A DNA stretch of 64,000 nucleotides, taken from assembly GCA_016707585.1 (NCBI GenBank), contig JADJHL010000003.1, forward strand, positions 286,405 to 350,404, read 5' to 3'. This document shows, piece after piece, positions 20,401-28,070 of the stretch (within the stretch, counting starts at the first letter, position 1; the number at the start of each line of letters is the position of its first letter). This DNA is from Ignavibacteriales bacterium (GTDB lineage Bacteria; Bacteroidota; Ignavibacteria; Ignavibacteriales; Ignavibacteriaceae). Position numbers and translations under genes: made by a program. Under the pieces are notes generated by a model. That model ran no database searches. It worked only from the letters and a program-made list of their open reading frames with translations, and had not been told where the DNA came from.

Positions 20401-20512
20401 TTATGGGATAGGTATTTCCACCAACTAATTGAGCATAAGTTGAGGTTGTGGAAATTAGAAGTGAGGTGAGCAAGAATAAAAAAGTAAGCAAAATGGTATT
20501 ACTTCTTTTCAT
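14435..20512 (-). CDS. giant secreted right-handed beta-helix protein with Fn3 and type IX sorting domain
   Basis: 2025 residues with a signal peptide (1-27). Three large beta-helix blocks follow, rich in 'N..I..N.I' turns (for example ITIEENYITS, IVVRNNEITD). Each ends in the same tag, 'TPDIGADEFAG' or 'KPDIGADEFNG', at about residues 520, 1230 and 1700. An Ig-like unit and an unusual charged linker (about 665-760, with ISFERSTRKRMVEV) lie between blocks one and two. The C-terminus has an Fn3 domain and the sorting domain (FQNYPNPFNPSTT, KKMMLVK). Parallel beta-helices of this kind bind or cleave polysaccharides or act as adhesins; no catalytic residues are clear. The promoter region on the 20513-20902 side is shared with the divergent lysine transaminase. 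Confidence 0.9.
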   Translation of the reverse strand: MKRSNTILLTFLFLLTSLLISTTSTYAQLVGGNTYPINGVENPPTSFNNLTSAVAYLTVNGVTGSGEVIMELASGYPGELAPVTIPVITGTSSTLSVTFRPATGTLINTTIAGAASPNQHAIKITGNYITLDGRAGGVGTGKDWVITCTGGTTSGLGQMAVRLDNTTNSMIGVNLRYLKMVGEAANTTGGVFQITGNTTNTISNITIEENYITSTADTSIRTRGYGITLASASNVGNTGIVVRNNEITDFYARGINHTGGFPGLQLYGNRFYHTKTITQPTTTEFSAIYFSSTASAGTAIYNNYIYLIQLTNGLTAANGLYLYNGNSTGSAIAVHNNRIQLGNAITATTFPIYGLRDNALSGSLFNIYYNSVLVDGDASAGSSNSAAFRKEVSNFINLKNNIFYNARTNSGGTGTHWGISVNNTTFTSINNNDYFADGTGGVLGTTTGLVAGNQTTLSGWKSVVLADVSSVSQNPNYVAGLKIDTVIPSQLEAGGTPVTSVTLDFEGDTRDASTPDIGADEFAGTPLDLVAPAITYTALINTSNTTSVSLTANITDVSGIDTAANSPRLYMKKGALGIYSNVNATTVVGSDYNFTFNYSLIGGVAVGDTVHYYVAAQDFYSNAGTSPSGGSGSNPPGTTPPATAAQYLIVNLPLSGSYTVGLAMFNKISGRDISFERSTRKRMVEVPDAINNINDERGNSGANSDLEVKSKLVEVEETTWIPVENGKPFIGDLYVKKVEHPEMNFPDGIEGVYSTITASVNDLNLRGVSGPVTFLLTDSSYSTGETFPITVSIANENLPTATNTVTFKPNTSVTSVITGNTAQWVFGLNGSDYITFDGSNTIGGTTRDLSIVNTYTGGTFNIVVALFHNGTKGATNNTVKNCIIKGSPTPTNSYGLFLNAGGGGFNNTSFINNKIQNSKTAIQFSGILGNTSNNGLISGNIIGDVTEPLKVGGVLSANTDNLVITNNEIFGEAAGNSSTSQYGILLSTGTTNAKVRKNLIHDFYYTGTGGFGCFGIRFGSDATTVTEISNNFISNIKSDGDATGLTYTPSGIYIATGGNINMFFNSVYMTGNTLGRGTLYNGRSSCVSVATGVTQLDIRNNAFQNSMGSYPGSTMANLTYGVYSESANTAYTDINYNDYFVNGVSPYVGYLGADQVDLAAWKIATAKDLNSVSGSTAFSSENDLHVPNGSLTVLESAGTPIAGITTDIDGQTRNVTKPDIGADEFNGINSTTALSGNYYVGVAGSGPGGSDPQFATLKEACDTLNTFNVSGNTTFYITSNLVEPTNSSIGIDPGAFTVTFKPYTGTVDTITFTQVADNVGVSGGLVLGTPTLTITSATNYGLVTTENIIIDGSNTVDGTTRDLVFVTATGINGNTNPIRIIGDVNNCTIKNVTVQTNQSVSYGISITNRFFTPSSWTPDSIIIENCSVTNTFGNAAQGIAISNSGTPTTFPTGMIFRNNDVFARTRGIFLNYAGNTDVYNNKVRVNQTQSGSLSYGIWGFTIGDSLNITNIYNNQITLLSTANSGAGFGIIGIEAGSRGTYNIYNNMISGFTTTTATSNPNIILIGIRLQGALVKANVFHNSIYMPDLTLVPGTGTVLYSGLYVANGTNIVKNNIVHSDEINFPSYCIYRAGALGTLVSDYNDFFQADTIGNIGYWNTAATKTLANWQVASSLDANTLNVTAPFTTASDLHIADGTGTLLESAGTPIASVTTDIDGQARNLSTPDIGADEFAGMVPLNAPTDLIAVADTFRVSLSWTDNSTNELGFILERKNGDTLSVDPYVVIDSVGVNVVAYIDSGRTPFTTYTYRVKAYSGTGESLYSNEATTTTIIPVELTSFAASVGTDNQISVVWSTATELNNSGFNLERKLDGEWQKVAFIEGKGTTTEKTDYSFVDKFKYESFQGTIQYRLKQIDFDGTFSYSKVASVEVDFTPKEYTLFQNYPNPFNPSTTIKFALPFDSNVRIAVYNLIGEQVEVIFDQVKEVGYHNISWNASSLASGVYIYTIEAKSLDGLQKFNSVKKMMLVK

Positions 20513-20902
20513 TATATACCTCTTAAATAAGTTAATGTTAAGGAATTATTAGAAAGTTTTAAGAATTGTTTTTTCAATTTCAAGATATTTATGTGTTATT
20601 AACAATTATCGAAATTTTTCATCATTTATTTAGCAATTAAATAGATAAAAATCAAAATATTTTAAGATTTTACGAAAATTTAATATATCATTAATGTACT
20701 TGGAATGAATATTGTCATTCATTTATATTGAGTTGCAAATTAAATTTATTATGAAATCAATATTTAAATATCGCTCAATATCTCATCGAAGCTATTTTGT
20801 ATCCAGCTTCGAAAATGTATTCTAATTTCTCTCCTTTTCTCTTTCCCTTTTTTTCAAAATAATTATTTATTTATACAAATTTTTCTTTTAATGGAGTAGA
20901 AT
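20513..20902. other. 390-base intergenic region between divergent genes
   Basis: No open frame of note. It must hold promoters for the giant surface gene (minus) and for the lysine transaminase (plus). Visible are a weak dyad AATGAAT/ATTCATT at 20704-20723 and a strong hairpin at 20786-20812, listed separately. A pyrimidine-rich stretch at 20821-20862 precedes the AATGGAGTAG ribosome-site region of the transaminase. Confidence 0.6.
20786..20812. promoter_or_regulatory. hairpin upstream of the lysine transaminase
   Basis: TCGAAGCT (20786-20793) and AGCTTCGA (20805-20812), a perfect 8-bp inverted repeat with an 11-base gap, about 90 bases before the start codon. It could be an operator or a leader hairpin. 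There is no T run directly behind it. Confidence 0.4.
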
Positions 20903-22273
20903 ATGAATTCATTAATATCTGATGAAAACAAATTAATTCAAGAATACAAACCCACAATTAGAGCAAACGAGGTTATTTCAACTTTATCAAAACATATGCT
21001 TGCCGATGGCTTTGAAATAATTTTAGATTTAGATAAAAGTAATGGCTGCACAATAATCGATGAAGTTACTGGCGATGAATACCATGACTTTTTTACGTTT
21101 TTTGCATCTTCACCAATCGGATTAAATCATCCATACTTAAACTCAGATGAAGTTAGAAATGTACTTGGAAAAGTTGCTATTAATAAACCATCTAACTCTG
21201 ATATCTATACAACTTTTATGGCTGAGTTTGTTGATACTTTTGCAAAAGTTGCTAAACCTGATTATATGAAATATTTATTCTTTATTTCTGGTGGCGCACT
21301 TGCTGTTGAAAATGGATTAAAAGTTGCATTCGATTGGAAAGTAAGAAAGAATTTTCTGAAAGGATACAAAGAAGAGAAAGGACATAAAGTAATTCACTTT
21401 AAAGAAGCTTTTCACGGTAGAAGTGGATACACAATGTCGCTTACAAATACTGACCCAACAAAAGTAAAGTATTTTCCAAAATTTGATTGGCCAAGAATTA
21501 CAAATCCAAAAATTAAATTCCCACTAGAAAATAATCTTGATGAAGTTTTAAAACTTGAAGATAAAGCATTAGCAGAAATCAACCTTGCAATTAAAAAGAA
21601 TCTAGATGATATAGCTGTTATAATTATTGAACCTATTCAAGCTGAAGGTGGGGACAATTTTTTCCGTAAAGAATTTTTTGAACAGCTAAGAAAAATTGCA
21701 GACGAAAATGAAATCCTTCTTATGTTTGATGAAGTACAAACTGGTTTTGGATTAACAGGTAAATTCTGGGCTTCAGATTATTATGTAAAACCTGATATAA
21801 TTGCTTTTGGAAAGAAAGCTCAGGTTTGTGGAATAATGGTTTCAGATCGAATCGATGATATAGATGATAACGTTTTCAAGGTATCAAGTAGAATCAATTC
21901 TACCTGGGGTGCTGATTTAACAGATATGGTTCGTTCTAAGTTTATTCTTGATGTGATTAAAAATGAAAATCTTGTTGATAATGCTAAGAAAGTTGGTGAG
22001 CATTTGAAATATCAGTTAGGATTAATACAAAACGAGTTTCCAACTTTTATAAATAATGTTCGTGGTTTAGGATTGATGTGTTCATTTGATTTGCCTACTG
22101 CTGAACTTAGAAATCAATTCAAAGACAAATGTTACAAAGAGAAACTTATGATTTTAGGCTGTGGTGAAAAGTCAATCCGTTTTAGGCCAGCGTTGAATAT
22201 TACTGAAATTGAAATTGATAAGGGCTTGACTATTATCAGAAAAGTTTTAAGTTTAATGTCGTCCAATAACTAA
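20903..22273 (+). CDS. lat: L-lysine 6-transaminase
   Basis: 456 residues, a class-III PLP aminotransferase. Lys304 in IIAFGKKAQVCG is the expected PLP lysine, and the motif FGKKxQVCG is characteristic of lysine 6-aminotransferases. 'EPIQAEGGDNFFRKEFF' and 'LMFDEVQTGFG' complete the cofactor site. It moves the epsilon-amino group of lysine to 2-oxoglutarate, giving aminoadipate semialdehyde, the substrate of the ALDH7 enzyme at 12362. Start ATG with GGAG eight bases upstream. It stands alone on its strand, divergent from the surface-protein gene. Confidence 0.93.
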   Translation: MNSLISDENKLIQEYKPTIRANEVISTLSKHMLADGFEIILDLDKSNGCTIIDEVTGDEYHDFFTFFASSPIGLNHPYLNSDEVRNVLGKVAINKPSNSDIYTTFMAEFVDTFAKVAKPDYMKYLFFISGGALAVENGLKVAFDWKVRKNFLKGYKEEKGHKVIHFKEAFHGRSGYTMSLTNTDPTKVKYFPKFDWPRITNPKIKFPLENNLDEVLKLEDKALAEINLAIKKNLDDIAVIIIEPIQAEGGDNFFRKEFFEQLRKIADENEILLMFDEVQTGFGLTGKFWASDYYVKPDIIAFGKKAQVCGIMVSDRIDDIDDNVFKVSSRINSTWGADLTDMVRSKFILDVIKNENLVDNAKKVGEHLKYQLGLIQNEFPTFINNVRGLGLMCSFDLPTAELRNQFKDKCYKEKLMILGCGEKSIRFRPALNITEIEIDKGLTIIRKVLSLMSSNN

Positions 22274-22299
22274 AATATATATTAACTACTTGCGCGGTG

Positions 22300-22319
22300 C
22301 GGCTCCAATGTTGGAGCCG
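22300..22319 (+). terminator. hairpin after the lysine transaminase
   Basis: CGGCTCCAA-TG-TTGGAGCCG is a 9-bp perfect stem followed by TAACTGTTTTAAACTATTTTT. It is a weak Rho-independent terminator or a repeat unit between lat and rsmI. Confidence 0.6.
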
Positions 22320-22344
22320 TAACTGTTTTAAACTATTTTTATAT

Positions 22345-23031
22345 ATGAAACTTTACATTGTAAGCACACCAATTGGAAATCTAAAAGATATTACACTCCG
22401 TGCAATAGAAACTCTTAAAGAAGTTGATTTTATTTTATGTGAGGATACTCGTACATCTGGAAATCTTTTAAATCATTTTGAAATAAAGAAAGAGCTTATC
22501 TCTCTAAATGCATTTAATGAAAAAAGTAAAATTGATTTTGTTGTAAATAGAATTTTATCAAATCAAACTGCTGCATTAATTTCGGATGCCGGTACGCCAC
22601 TAATTTCAGATCCTGGTGTTAGACTTGTTTCATCCTGTGTAGAAAATAATATTGAAGTAATTCCAATTCCTGGTGCTTCTGCATTGCTGGCAGCTTTAAG
22701 TATGAGCGGTTTACCAACAGATGCTTTTGTATTTGAAGGATTTATCCCTCAAAAGAAAGGCAGACAAACTAAACTTAAAGAATTAGCAATTGAACCAAGA
22801 ACAATTGTACTTTATGAATCTATGTATAGAATTGAAAAGTTGTTGAAAGAACTAAATGAATATCTACCGGATAGATTTATTGTTGTTTGCAGAGAAATAA
22901 CAAAAAAGTTTGAGGAAACCTGGCGTGGATTTCCAAATGAGTTAGTTGATTCTTTTTCAGAGAAAATATCTAAAGGTGAATTTGTTGTAGTAATTGCACC
23001 AATAGATTGGAAAGTAAAAATCACTAATTAG
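22345..23031 (+). CDS. rsmI: 16S rRNA (cytidine-1402-2'-O)-methyltransferase
   Basis: The ATG at 22345 (MKLYIVSTPIGNLKDIT) is chosen because the family always begins 'LYxVxTPIGNLxD'; an in-frame start at 22297 would read through the hairpin. The product is 228 residues. Motifs are EDTRTSGNLLNHF, LISDAGTPLISDPG and PIPGASALLAALSMSGLP, all typical of the tetrapyrrole-methylase fold. It methylates C1402 in the ribosomal P site. Its end overlaps the convergent RDD gene by eight bases. Confidence 0.95.
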   Translation: MKLYIVSTPIGNLKDITLRAIETLKEVDFILCEDTRTSGNLLNHFEIKKELISLNAFNEKSKIDFVVNRILSNQTAALISDAGTPLISDPGVRLVSSCVENNIEVIPIPGASALLAALSMSGLPTDAFVFEGFIPQKKGRQTKLKELAIEPRTIVLYESMYRIEKLLKELNEYLPDRFIVVCREITKKFEETWRGFPNELVDSFSEKISKGEFVVVIAPIDWKVKITN

Positions 23032-23761
23032 AATTTAGAAAAGAATAATCCTTAATTATTGTATCTAAAAAAAATAGTGCGTTCATTTCTGATTGCACTC
23101 CCGTCTTATTTGAGATGCTTACCTTAGCCTTTTCAAGAATATTTTGATATGAAAAAGCATCTGTATTTTTTCTATAATTTAAAACATCTTTTATTACTTG
23201 AATATCTTTATCAGATAATAAAATCACTTGCGGAAATTTAACTTCATAATTAATTGCTGTCTTTGGTAATAGTATTTCCTCAAGTTTTACTTCTTGTTTT
23301 AATTTTATAACAGTTGTGTTAGCAGCTAAATCACCAAGCCTCTGCCCTTTTCCATTTATTAACATTGTAATTATTCCAACAGAACCGTAAGTAAAGAATA
23401 CATCAACTGGTTTAATCAACCATCTTAAAAAATAACTTCCAATTCCTGGTTGTGAACCATCAATCTTTACAACTTTTATTTTAATCAATTTTTTGCCGAA
23501 AGATTGACCATTAAGAAATAATTCACATAAAAAATCATAAAGAAAAAAAGGAAGATAAAGGACAATAAATGTTGCTGTTGGATAATAATAAGGCGAACCG
23601 GAGAACATATTGCCAATAAAACTTAAGATAAATATCATTGCGATTGCATAACCGCCTACAATTAGCAAATCGATAATCTGGGCAACAACTCTATCACCAA
23701 TACTTGCAATATTATATTGTATATCAACATTTTGGGTAGTTTCAATTTCAATGTTTTCCAT
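23024..23761 (-). CDS. RDD-family membrane protein
   Basis: 245 residues. The RDD domain (about 13-150) has 'GDRVVAQIIDLLIVGG', followed by three membrane helices and 'GKKLIKIKVV...RWLIKPVDVF'. The last 85 residues are a soluble tail. It is the last gene of a seven-gene minus-strand operon and overlaps the end of the DUF58 gene by one base. RDD proteins next to MoxR, DUF58 and SpoIIM genes are a recurrent group of unknown purpose. Confidence 0.9.
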   Translation of the reverse strand: MENIEIETTQNVDIQYNIASIGDRVVAQIIDLLIVGGYAIAMIFILSFIGNMFSGSPYYYPTATFIVLYLPFFLYDFLCELFLNGQSFGKKLIKIKVVKIDGSQPGIGSYFLRWLIKPVDVFFTYGSVGIITMLINGKGQRLGDLAANTTVIKLKQEVKLEEILLPKTAINYEVKFPQVILLSDKDIQVIKDVLNYRKNTDAFSYQNILEKAKVSISNKTGVQSEMNALFFLDTIIKDYSFLNSN

Positions 23762-25092
23762 TAGATCATTCCCCGCGCTTTAAGTTCTAAATATTTATTT
23801 ATCGTATTTACAGAAAGTTGTTGTGGAGTTGTGATTATTGATTGAATACCTGCAACACTTAATTCTTTTTGGATTACTTTTTTCTCAAAAGCAAATTTTT
23901 CTGCAATAGTTTTTTGATAAATCTCTTCAAGCGAATTTGCACTACGACAAATAATTTTATCTAGACCGGTATTTTTAAATAAAATTACAATAAGTAAATG
24001 AGAAGCAGCTAAACTTTTCAAATAATTTAATTGATTCTTTAATGAACTTGCCGTTTCAAAGTTTGTATAGAATAAAAGTAAACTGCGTTGTTTTATTTTG
24101 GATTTGACAATTGAGGCTAATTTTTCATAGTCTGATTCAAGAAATTCAGTTTGTTGTTTATATAATAGCTCAACTATTTTTTTCAACTGCAATGGATTTT
24201 TTTCTGCTGGTAACACAGAGAAAACTTTATTGTTAAAAGAAATTATTCCGGCTTTGTCCTGTTTTAATAAAGCGATATTGGAAATAACGAGCGATGCATT
24301 TATTGAATAATCAAGTAAAGTCATACCTTCAAACGGCATTTTCATTGTTCTACCCATATCAATTATTGAGTAAACTTGCTGAGCTTTTTCATCAACATAA
24401 TGGTTTATCATTAATTGTCTTTTTCTGGCAGTAGCTTTCCAGTTTATTGTTCGATAATCATCTCCTTGCACATACTCTTTAATCTGTTCAAACTCCATTG
24501 AATGACCAATTCGTCGAATCTTTTTTATTCCAATTTCAACAAGTCGATCAGACACAGCCATAATTTGATATTTTTTCATTTGTATGTAAGAAGGATATAC
24601 AGCAACATTTTTGTTTTGATCAAATCTAAAACGACGACAGACAATATTAAGCATTGATGAAACATAGATATTAAGAGCACCGAATTGATATTCACCTCTT
24701 TTAACAGGTCTAATATTGTATGTAAATATTTTTGTAATTGATTTATCAAGTTGTGAGTTTATTTCAAAATCCCGAATTTGAAAAATGAAAGGAAGTTCAT
24801 CAATAATTTTAGCTTTAATGTTAATTGTATAATTATTTGTTAAAACAATTTTTACTGCATTATCATCTCCGTTTGAAAATCTATCATCATTAACTCGTTC
24901 TGCATAAACATTCCCGTTACTAACAAACAGGATAAATGATTCTGCAAGTAAGATTATTACAAATGCGATTAAAACTATTTTTGCAGTAAAGAACAGAAAT
25001 GGTACAAAATATCCAAAGAAGAATAGTAAGACTATTCCAGTTATTATTAAAAGAAATCTTGAGGTAAGATAAACCTCCTTTAGAAATCTCAT
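23761..25092 (-). CDS. DUF58 (VWA-like) protein
   Basis: 443 residues with two membrane helices near the N-terminus (about 10-52), then a soluble region with the DUF58 signature 'YVQGDDYRTINWKATARKR', followed by 'IIDMGRTM', a vestigial MIDAS-like strand. DUF58 proteins are usual partners of MoxR ATPases. The start overlaps the MoxR stop by one base, so translation is coupled. Confidence 0.92.
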   Translation of the reverse strand: MRFLKEVYLTSRFLLIITGIVLLFFFGYFVPFLFFTAKIVLIAFVIILLAESFILFVSNGNVYAERVNDDRFSNGDDNAVKIVLTNNYTINIKAKIIDELPFIFQIRDFEINSQLDKSITKIFTYNIRPVKRGEYQFGALNIYVSSMLNIVCRRFRFDQNKNVAVYPSYIQMKKYQIMAVSDRLVEIGIKKIRRIGHSMEFEQIKEYVQGDDYRTINWKATARKRQLMINHYVDEKAQQVYSIIDMGRTMKMPFEGMTLLDYSINASLVISNIALLKQDKAGIISFNNKVFSVLPAEKNPLQLKKIVELLYKQQTEFLESDYEKLASIVKSKIKQRSLLLFYTNFETASSLKNQLNYLKSLAASHLLIVILFKNTGLDKIICRSANSLEEIYQKTIAEKFAFEKKVIQKELSVAGIQSIITTPQQLSVNTINKYLELKARGMI

Positions 25093-26063
25093 TATCTTGG
25101 AACCTCAACTCGGTTTAAAATAAGTTGGATGATTTCATCAGTATTTTTCCCTTCCATTTCTTTTTCTGGAGTAAGAATAACTCTATGACGTAAAGCTGGA
25201 AAAGCAATTTCTTTAACATCATCTGGAATAACATAATCTCTACCTCGAATCGCAGCTAAAGCTTTTGCCCCAATCATTATAGCTATTGATGCACGCGGTG
25301 AAGCACCAAGATATAAATCACCAGTTGTTCTTGTTTGATAAACAATATTAGCAATATATGCAGCTATCTTTTCCTCAATATGTATAGAACGAATTTGCAT
25401 TTTAAATGCTTCAAGATTTTCTTTTGTAAAAACTTCTTGTAAAACATTTAAATCATTAAATGATTTTCTCTCATTATACTCTAGCAATATTTTAATTTCT
25501 TCTTCTAAACTTGGATAGTTCATTTCAATCTTAAAAAGAAATCTATCTACCTGAGCTTCTGGTAATTTATATGTTCCTTCATGTTCAATAGGATTTTGTG
25601 TTGCAAAAACAATAAATGGTTTTTCCATCTTATAAGTTTTCCCATCCATTGTAACTTGTCGCTCTTCCATAACTTCAAACAAAGCTGCCTGAGTTTTTGC
25701 TGGTGAACGATTTATTTCATCAATTAAAATTATGTTAGAAAATATTGGTCCACGTTTAAACTCAAATTCTGAGTTTTTCATATTATAAACCGAAGTTCCA
25801 AGAATATCTGACGGCATCAGATCAGGTGTAAATTGGATTCTTGAAAAATCAGCGGAAATAGTTTTTGCAAGAATTTTAGCAATTAAAGTTTTTGCTATTC
25901 CTGGTACACCTTCAATAAGAACATGACCATCAGCAAAGATAGCAGCAAGAAGAAGTTCAACAGTTTTATCCTGACCAACAATAATTTTTCTTATTTCACT
26001 TTTAACTTTTTCAACTGATTCTTTTAAAGCTGATAAATCAGTTCTGTTCACATTATTTTCCAT
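25092..26063 (-). CDS. MoxR-family AAA+ ATPase
   Basis: ATG at 26063 (MENNVNRTD), two codons inside an alternative GTG; 323 residues. Walker A is EGVPGIAKTLIAK, Walker B is IILIDEINRSPAKTQAA, with sensor-1 FATQNPIEHEGTY and the arginine finger region 'EAQVDRFLFK'. MoxR ATPases act as chaperones that load or mature VWA/DUF58 proteins in the envelope. Central member of the operon; overlaps both neighbours. Confidence 0.94.
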   Translation of the reverse strand: MENNVNRTDLSALKESVEKVKSEIRKIIVGQDKTVELLLAAIFADGHVLIEGVPGIAKTLIAKILAKTISADFSRIQFTPDLMPSDILGTSVYNMKNSEFEFKRGPIFSNIILIDEINRSPAKTQAALFEVMEERQVTMDGKTYKMEKPFIVFATQNPIEHEGTYKLPEAQVDRFLFKIEMNYPSLEEEIKILLEYNERKSFNDLNVLQEVFTKENLEAFKMQIRSIHIEEKIAAYIANIVYQTRTTGDLYLGASPRASIAIMIGAKALAAIRGRDYVIPDDVKEIAFPALRHRVILTPEKEMEGKNTDEIIQLILNRVEVPR

Positions 26064-27234
26064 ACGCACCTGTTTTTATATAAAAGTTTTCGATTACGTT
26101 ATTTAATTCGAGTAAAGTTTCCTTCTTTATAGAAGTTGAACATGATATCTTATTAATTATTGAAACAATTTTTCTAATTTCTATTTTCTCAAAAGCACTT
26201 TTCTCTGCTAATATCAATGTAAAGTCTTCGTTTAATGTCGATGTTTTTATTGCATATTTTGTTCTAATGTAATCCATAAAATAATTTATTTTTTTATCAG
26301 CAATATTTTTATGATTAGATTGCTTGAAATAAAGATTACCCACAGTATTAATAAATTCTAATGTTGTATTCGCCAATGGTTTTACAATCGGGATTATTCT
26401 TTGATCGCGTTTACCTTTAAATATCACAAAAAGAATTACAGAAAATAGCAAAGTGAAGTAAGCCCATTTTAGTGAAGGCTGACTTAAAATGTATCTTATT
26501 GGCGTACTCTGATATTTATTTACTTCTTTGTAATACTCATCCCAAATTATATCTCGAGTTTTTAGGTATGACAAACTTTTAAAAATATAATCACGTCCGG
26601 GTTTTAATAGATTATAGTTTGTAAAAATATTAGGGATAGTATGTAAATATAAATTTCCATCACCAATCTTAAATTTTATAAAGTTTGCATAATCATATTT
26701 GTTTGTCCCTAACACAACAACTTTACTTGTATCAAAAAAAGTAAAATAATGTTCATAACTACCGTTTGAAAATCTATAATCCTTGTCTCTTTTTAGATTT
26801 GGATTTGAAAAATTTATTTCTGTAGAATCAAAACCTCCAAAGAAAGAATAATTTGTATAAAGTCGTAATGAATCAATAAATTTTTCACCAAAGGAATTTG
26901 CTGCTATAAATATATCGTTTCCTCGTTTTAATAATTCTCCCAGGACTTTTGCATCCAATTCATCCGGAGAAAAGTGACTGCATATAATTATGATATTTTT
27001 ATTTTCAATTTGTCTCTGTTTTGTGATATTATAAAATGGAAGATTTGTTGTTTCAACTTTTTCACCACTAAAAAGATCATTTAGTACATCATATAAAATG
27101 TATGAGCCATATGGAATTTTGTCATTCTTTGAATAACTTGAATCCCAATTTGTTGGTTCAGGAGTAAACATCTTTACAAGAAATAGTAAAACAAAAACAA
27201 CAAGTACTGGTACAATAAATTTTAGATTATACAT
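26053..27234 (-). CDS. DUF4350-type protein
   Basis: 393 residues with one N-terminal membrane helix (about 5-22). A region with 'KIPYGSYILYDVLNDLF' follows and matches the DUF4350 start ('S.YGt.aLYelL'), then 'IIIICSHFSPDELDAKVLGELLKRGNDIFIA', a GATase-like strand pattern. A second membrane helix is near 250-268. Such proteins usually accompany MoxR and DUF58. It overlaps the DUF4129 stop by one base upstream and runs into moxR downstream. Confidence 0.85.
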   Translation of the reverse strand: MYNLKFIVPVLVVFVLLFLVKMFTPEPTNWDSSYSKNDKIPYGSYILYDVLNDLFSGEKVETTNLPFYNITKQRQIENKNIIIICSHFSPDELDAKVLGELLKRGNDIFIAANSFGEKFIDSLRLYTNYSFFGGFDSTEINFSNPNLKRDKDYRFSNGSYEHYFTFFDTSKVVVLGTNKYDYANFIKFKIGDGNLYLHTIPNIFTNYNLLKPGRDYIFKSLSYLKTRDIIWDEYYKEVNKYQSTPIRYILSQPSLKWAYFTLLFSVILFVIFKGKRDQRIIPIVKPLANTTLEFINTVGNLYFKQSNHKNIADKKINYFMDYIRTKYAIKTSTLNEDFTLILAEKSAFEKIEIRKIVSIINKISCSTSIKKETLLELNNVIENFYIKTGAYGK

Positions 27235-28070
27235 TATTGATAATTTTCCAATAATAAATTGAAATCTTTATACTGTAATTGTATATCCAAAAAATGAGAT
27301 TGATTTATTTCAAATCCGCCGTACCAAATTGATTCAAATTCATTTGTGATATTTGAAAAAGTAGATTTTAGATTGGAGTGTTTAATTTCACTAATAAATT
27401 CGTGATTTGTCTTATCAATTTTCCAATTAATAATCTCTTTATCAGATAATATTTTTAATGATCGTAAATAATTTAATCGCAATGCAAATCTATAATTTCT
27501 ATTTGCAATCGCTTCCTCAATCATCGATTCATAATTTATTGAATGAATATCTTCGATCGACTCAGAAACTTTAAGACCATCTGCATTTTTGTTTGAAAAG
27601 AATAATCCCTTTATCTCAGACTTATAAATTCCGAAGATTATTGCTATAACCGCAAATGCAATAAGCACATAAGTAAAAACATCCCAAACGGTACCAGCTG
27701 ATTCTAATCTTAATAATTTTACAATTTGTTTTTTGATCCAGTCCATCAATTTTTCCCAGAGAGTCATTGTTGATTCAGGATCTTCAAAATATTTAAAATC
27801 TTTATCGCGCAAATAAGATTTTATTTTTGAAGAATCAACAGAACGAACTAAAACTTCAGAGGAATCATAATTAATATTATTTATTTTCTGTTTTAATGAT
27901 GACTTAATCATCAATGAATCATTAATAAGATTAATTTCAGAAGTAGTATCAATATTTGTTTGATTTGAACTAGCTGTTGCACGATTTTGCGAAAAGATTT
28001 CTCTCCCGAAATCGCTAAACAGTAAGACAAAACAAAGAATTGTAAAATTAAATCGATTCAATTTTTTCAA
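27234..28070 (-). CDS. DUF4129-domain protein
   Basis: 278 residues from a TTG start at 28070 inside the preceding gene. An N-terminal signal or anchor (about 8-28), a central membrane helix (about 130-150), and a C-terminal domain with 'NYRFALRLNYLRSLKILSDK' and 'FESIWYGGFEI', the DUF4129 pattern (cytoplasmic helical domain). It is part of the MoxR/DUF58 operon, overlapping both neighbours. Confidence 0.8.
   Translation of the reverse strand: MKKLNRFNFTILCFVLLFSDFGREIFSQNRATASSNQTNIDTTSEINLINDSLMIKSSLKQKINNINYDSSEVLVRSVDSSKIKSYLRDKDFKYFEDPESTMTLWEKLMDWIKKQIVKLLRLESAGTVWDVFTYVLIAFAVIAIIFGIYKSEIKGLFFSNKNADGLKVSESIEDIHSINYESMIEEAIANRNYRFALRLNYLRSLKILSDKEIINWKIDKTNHEFISEIKHSNLKSTFSNITNEFESIWYGGFEINQSHFLDIQLQYKDFNLLLENYQ

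Noticed and set aside
20594..20604. TGTTATTAACA as a second Rrf2 operator
   Set aside because: Half-sites and spacing differ from the dyad at 14342, and it is near the surface-protein gene rather than lat.
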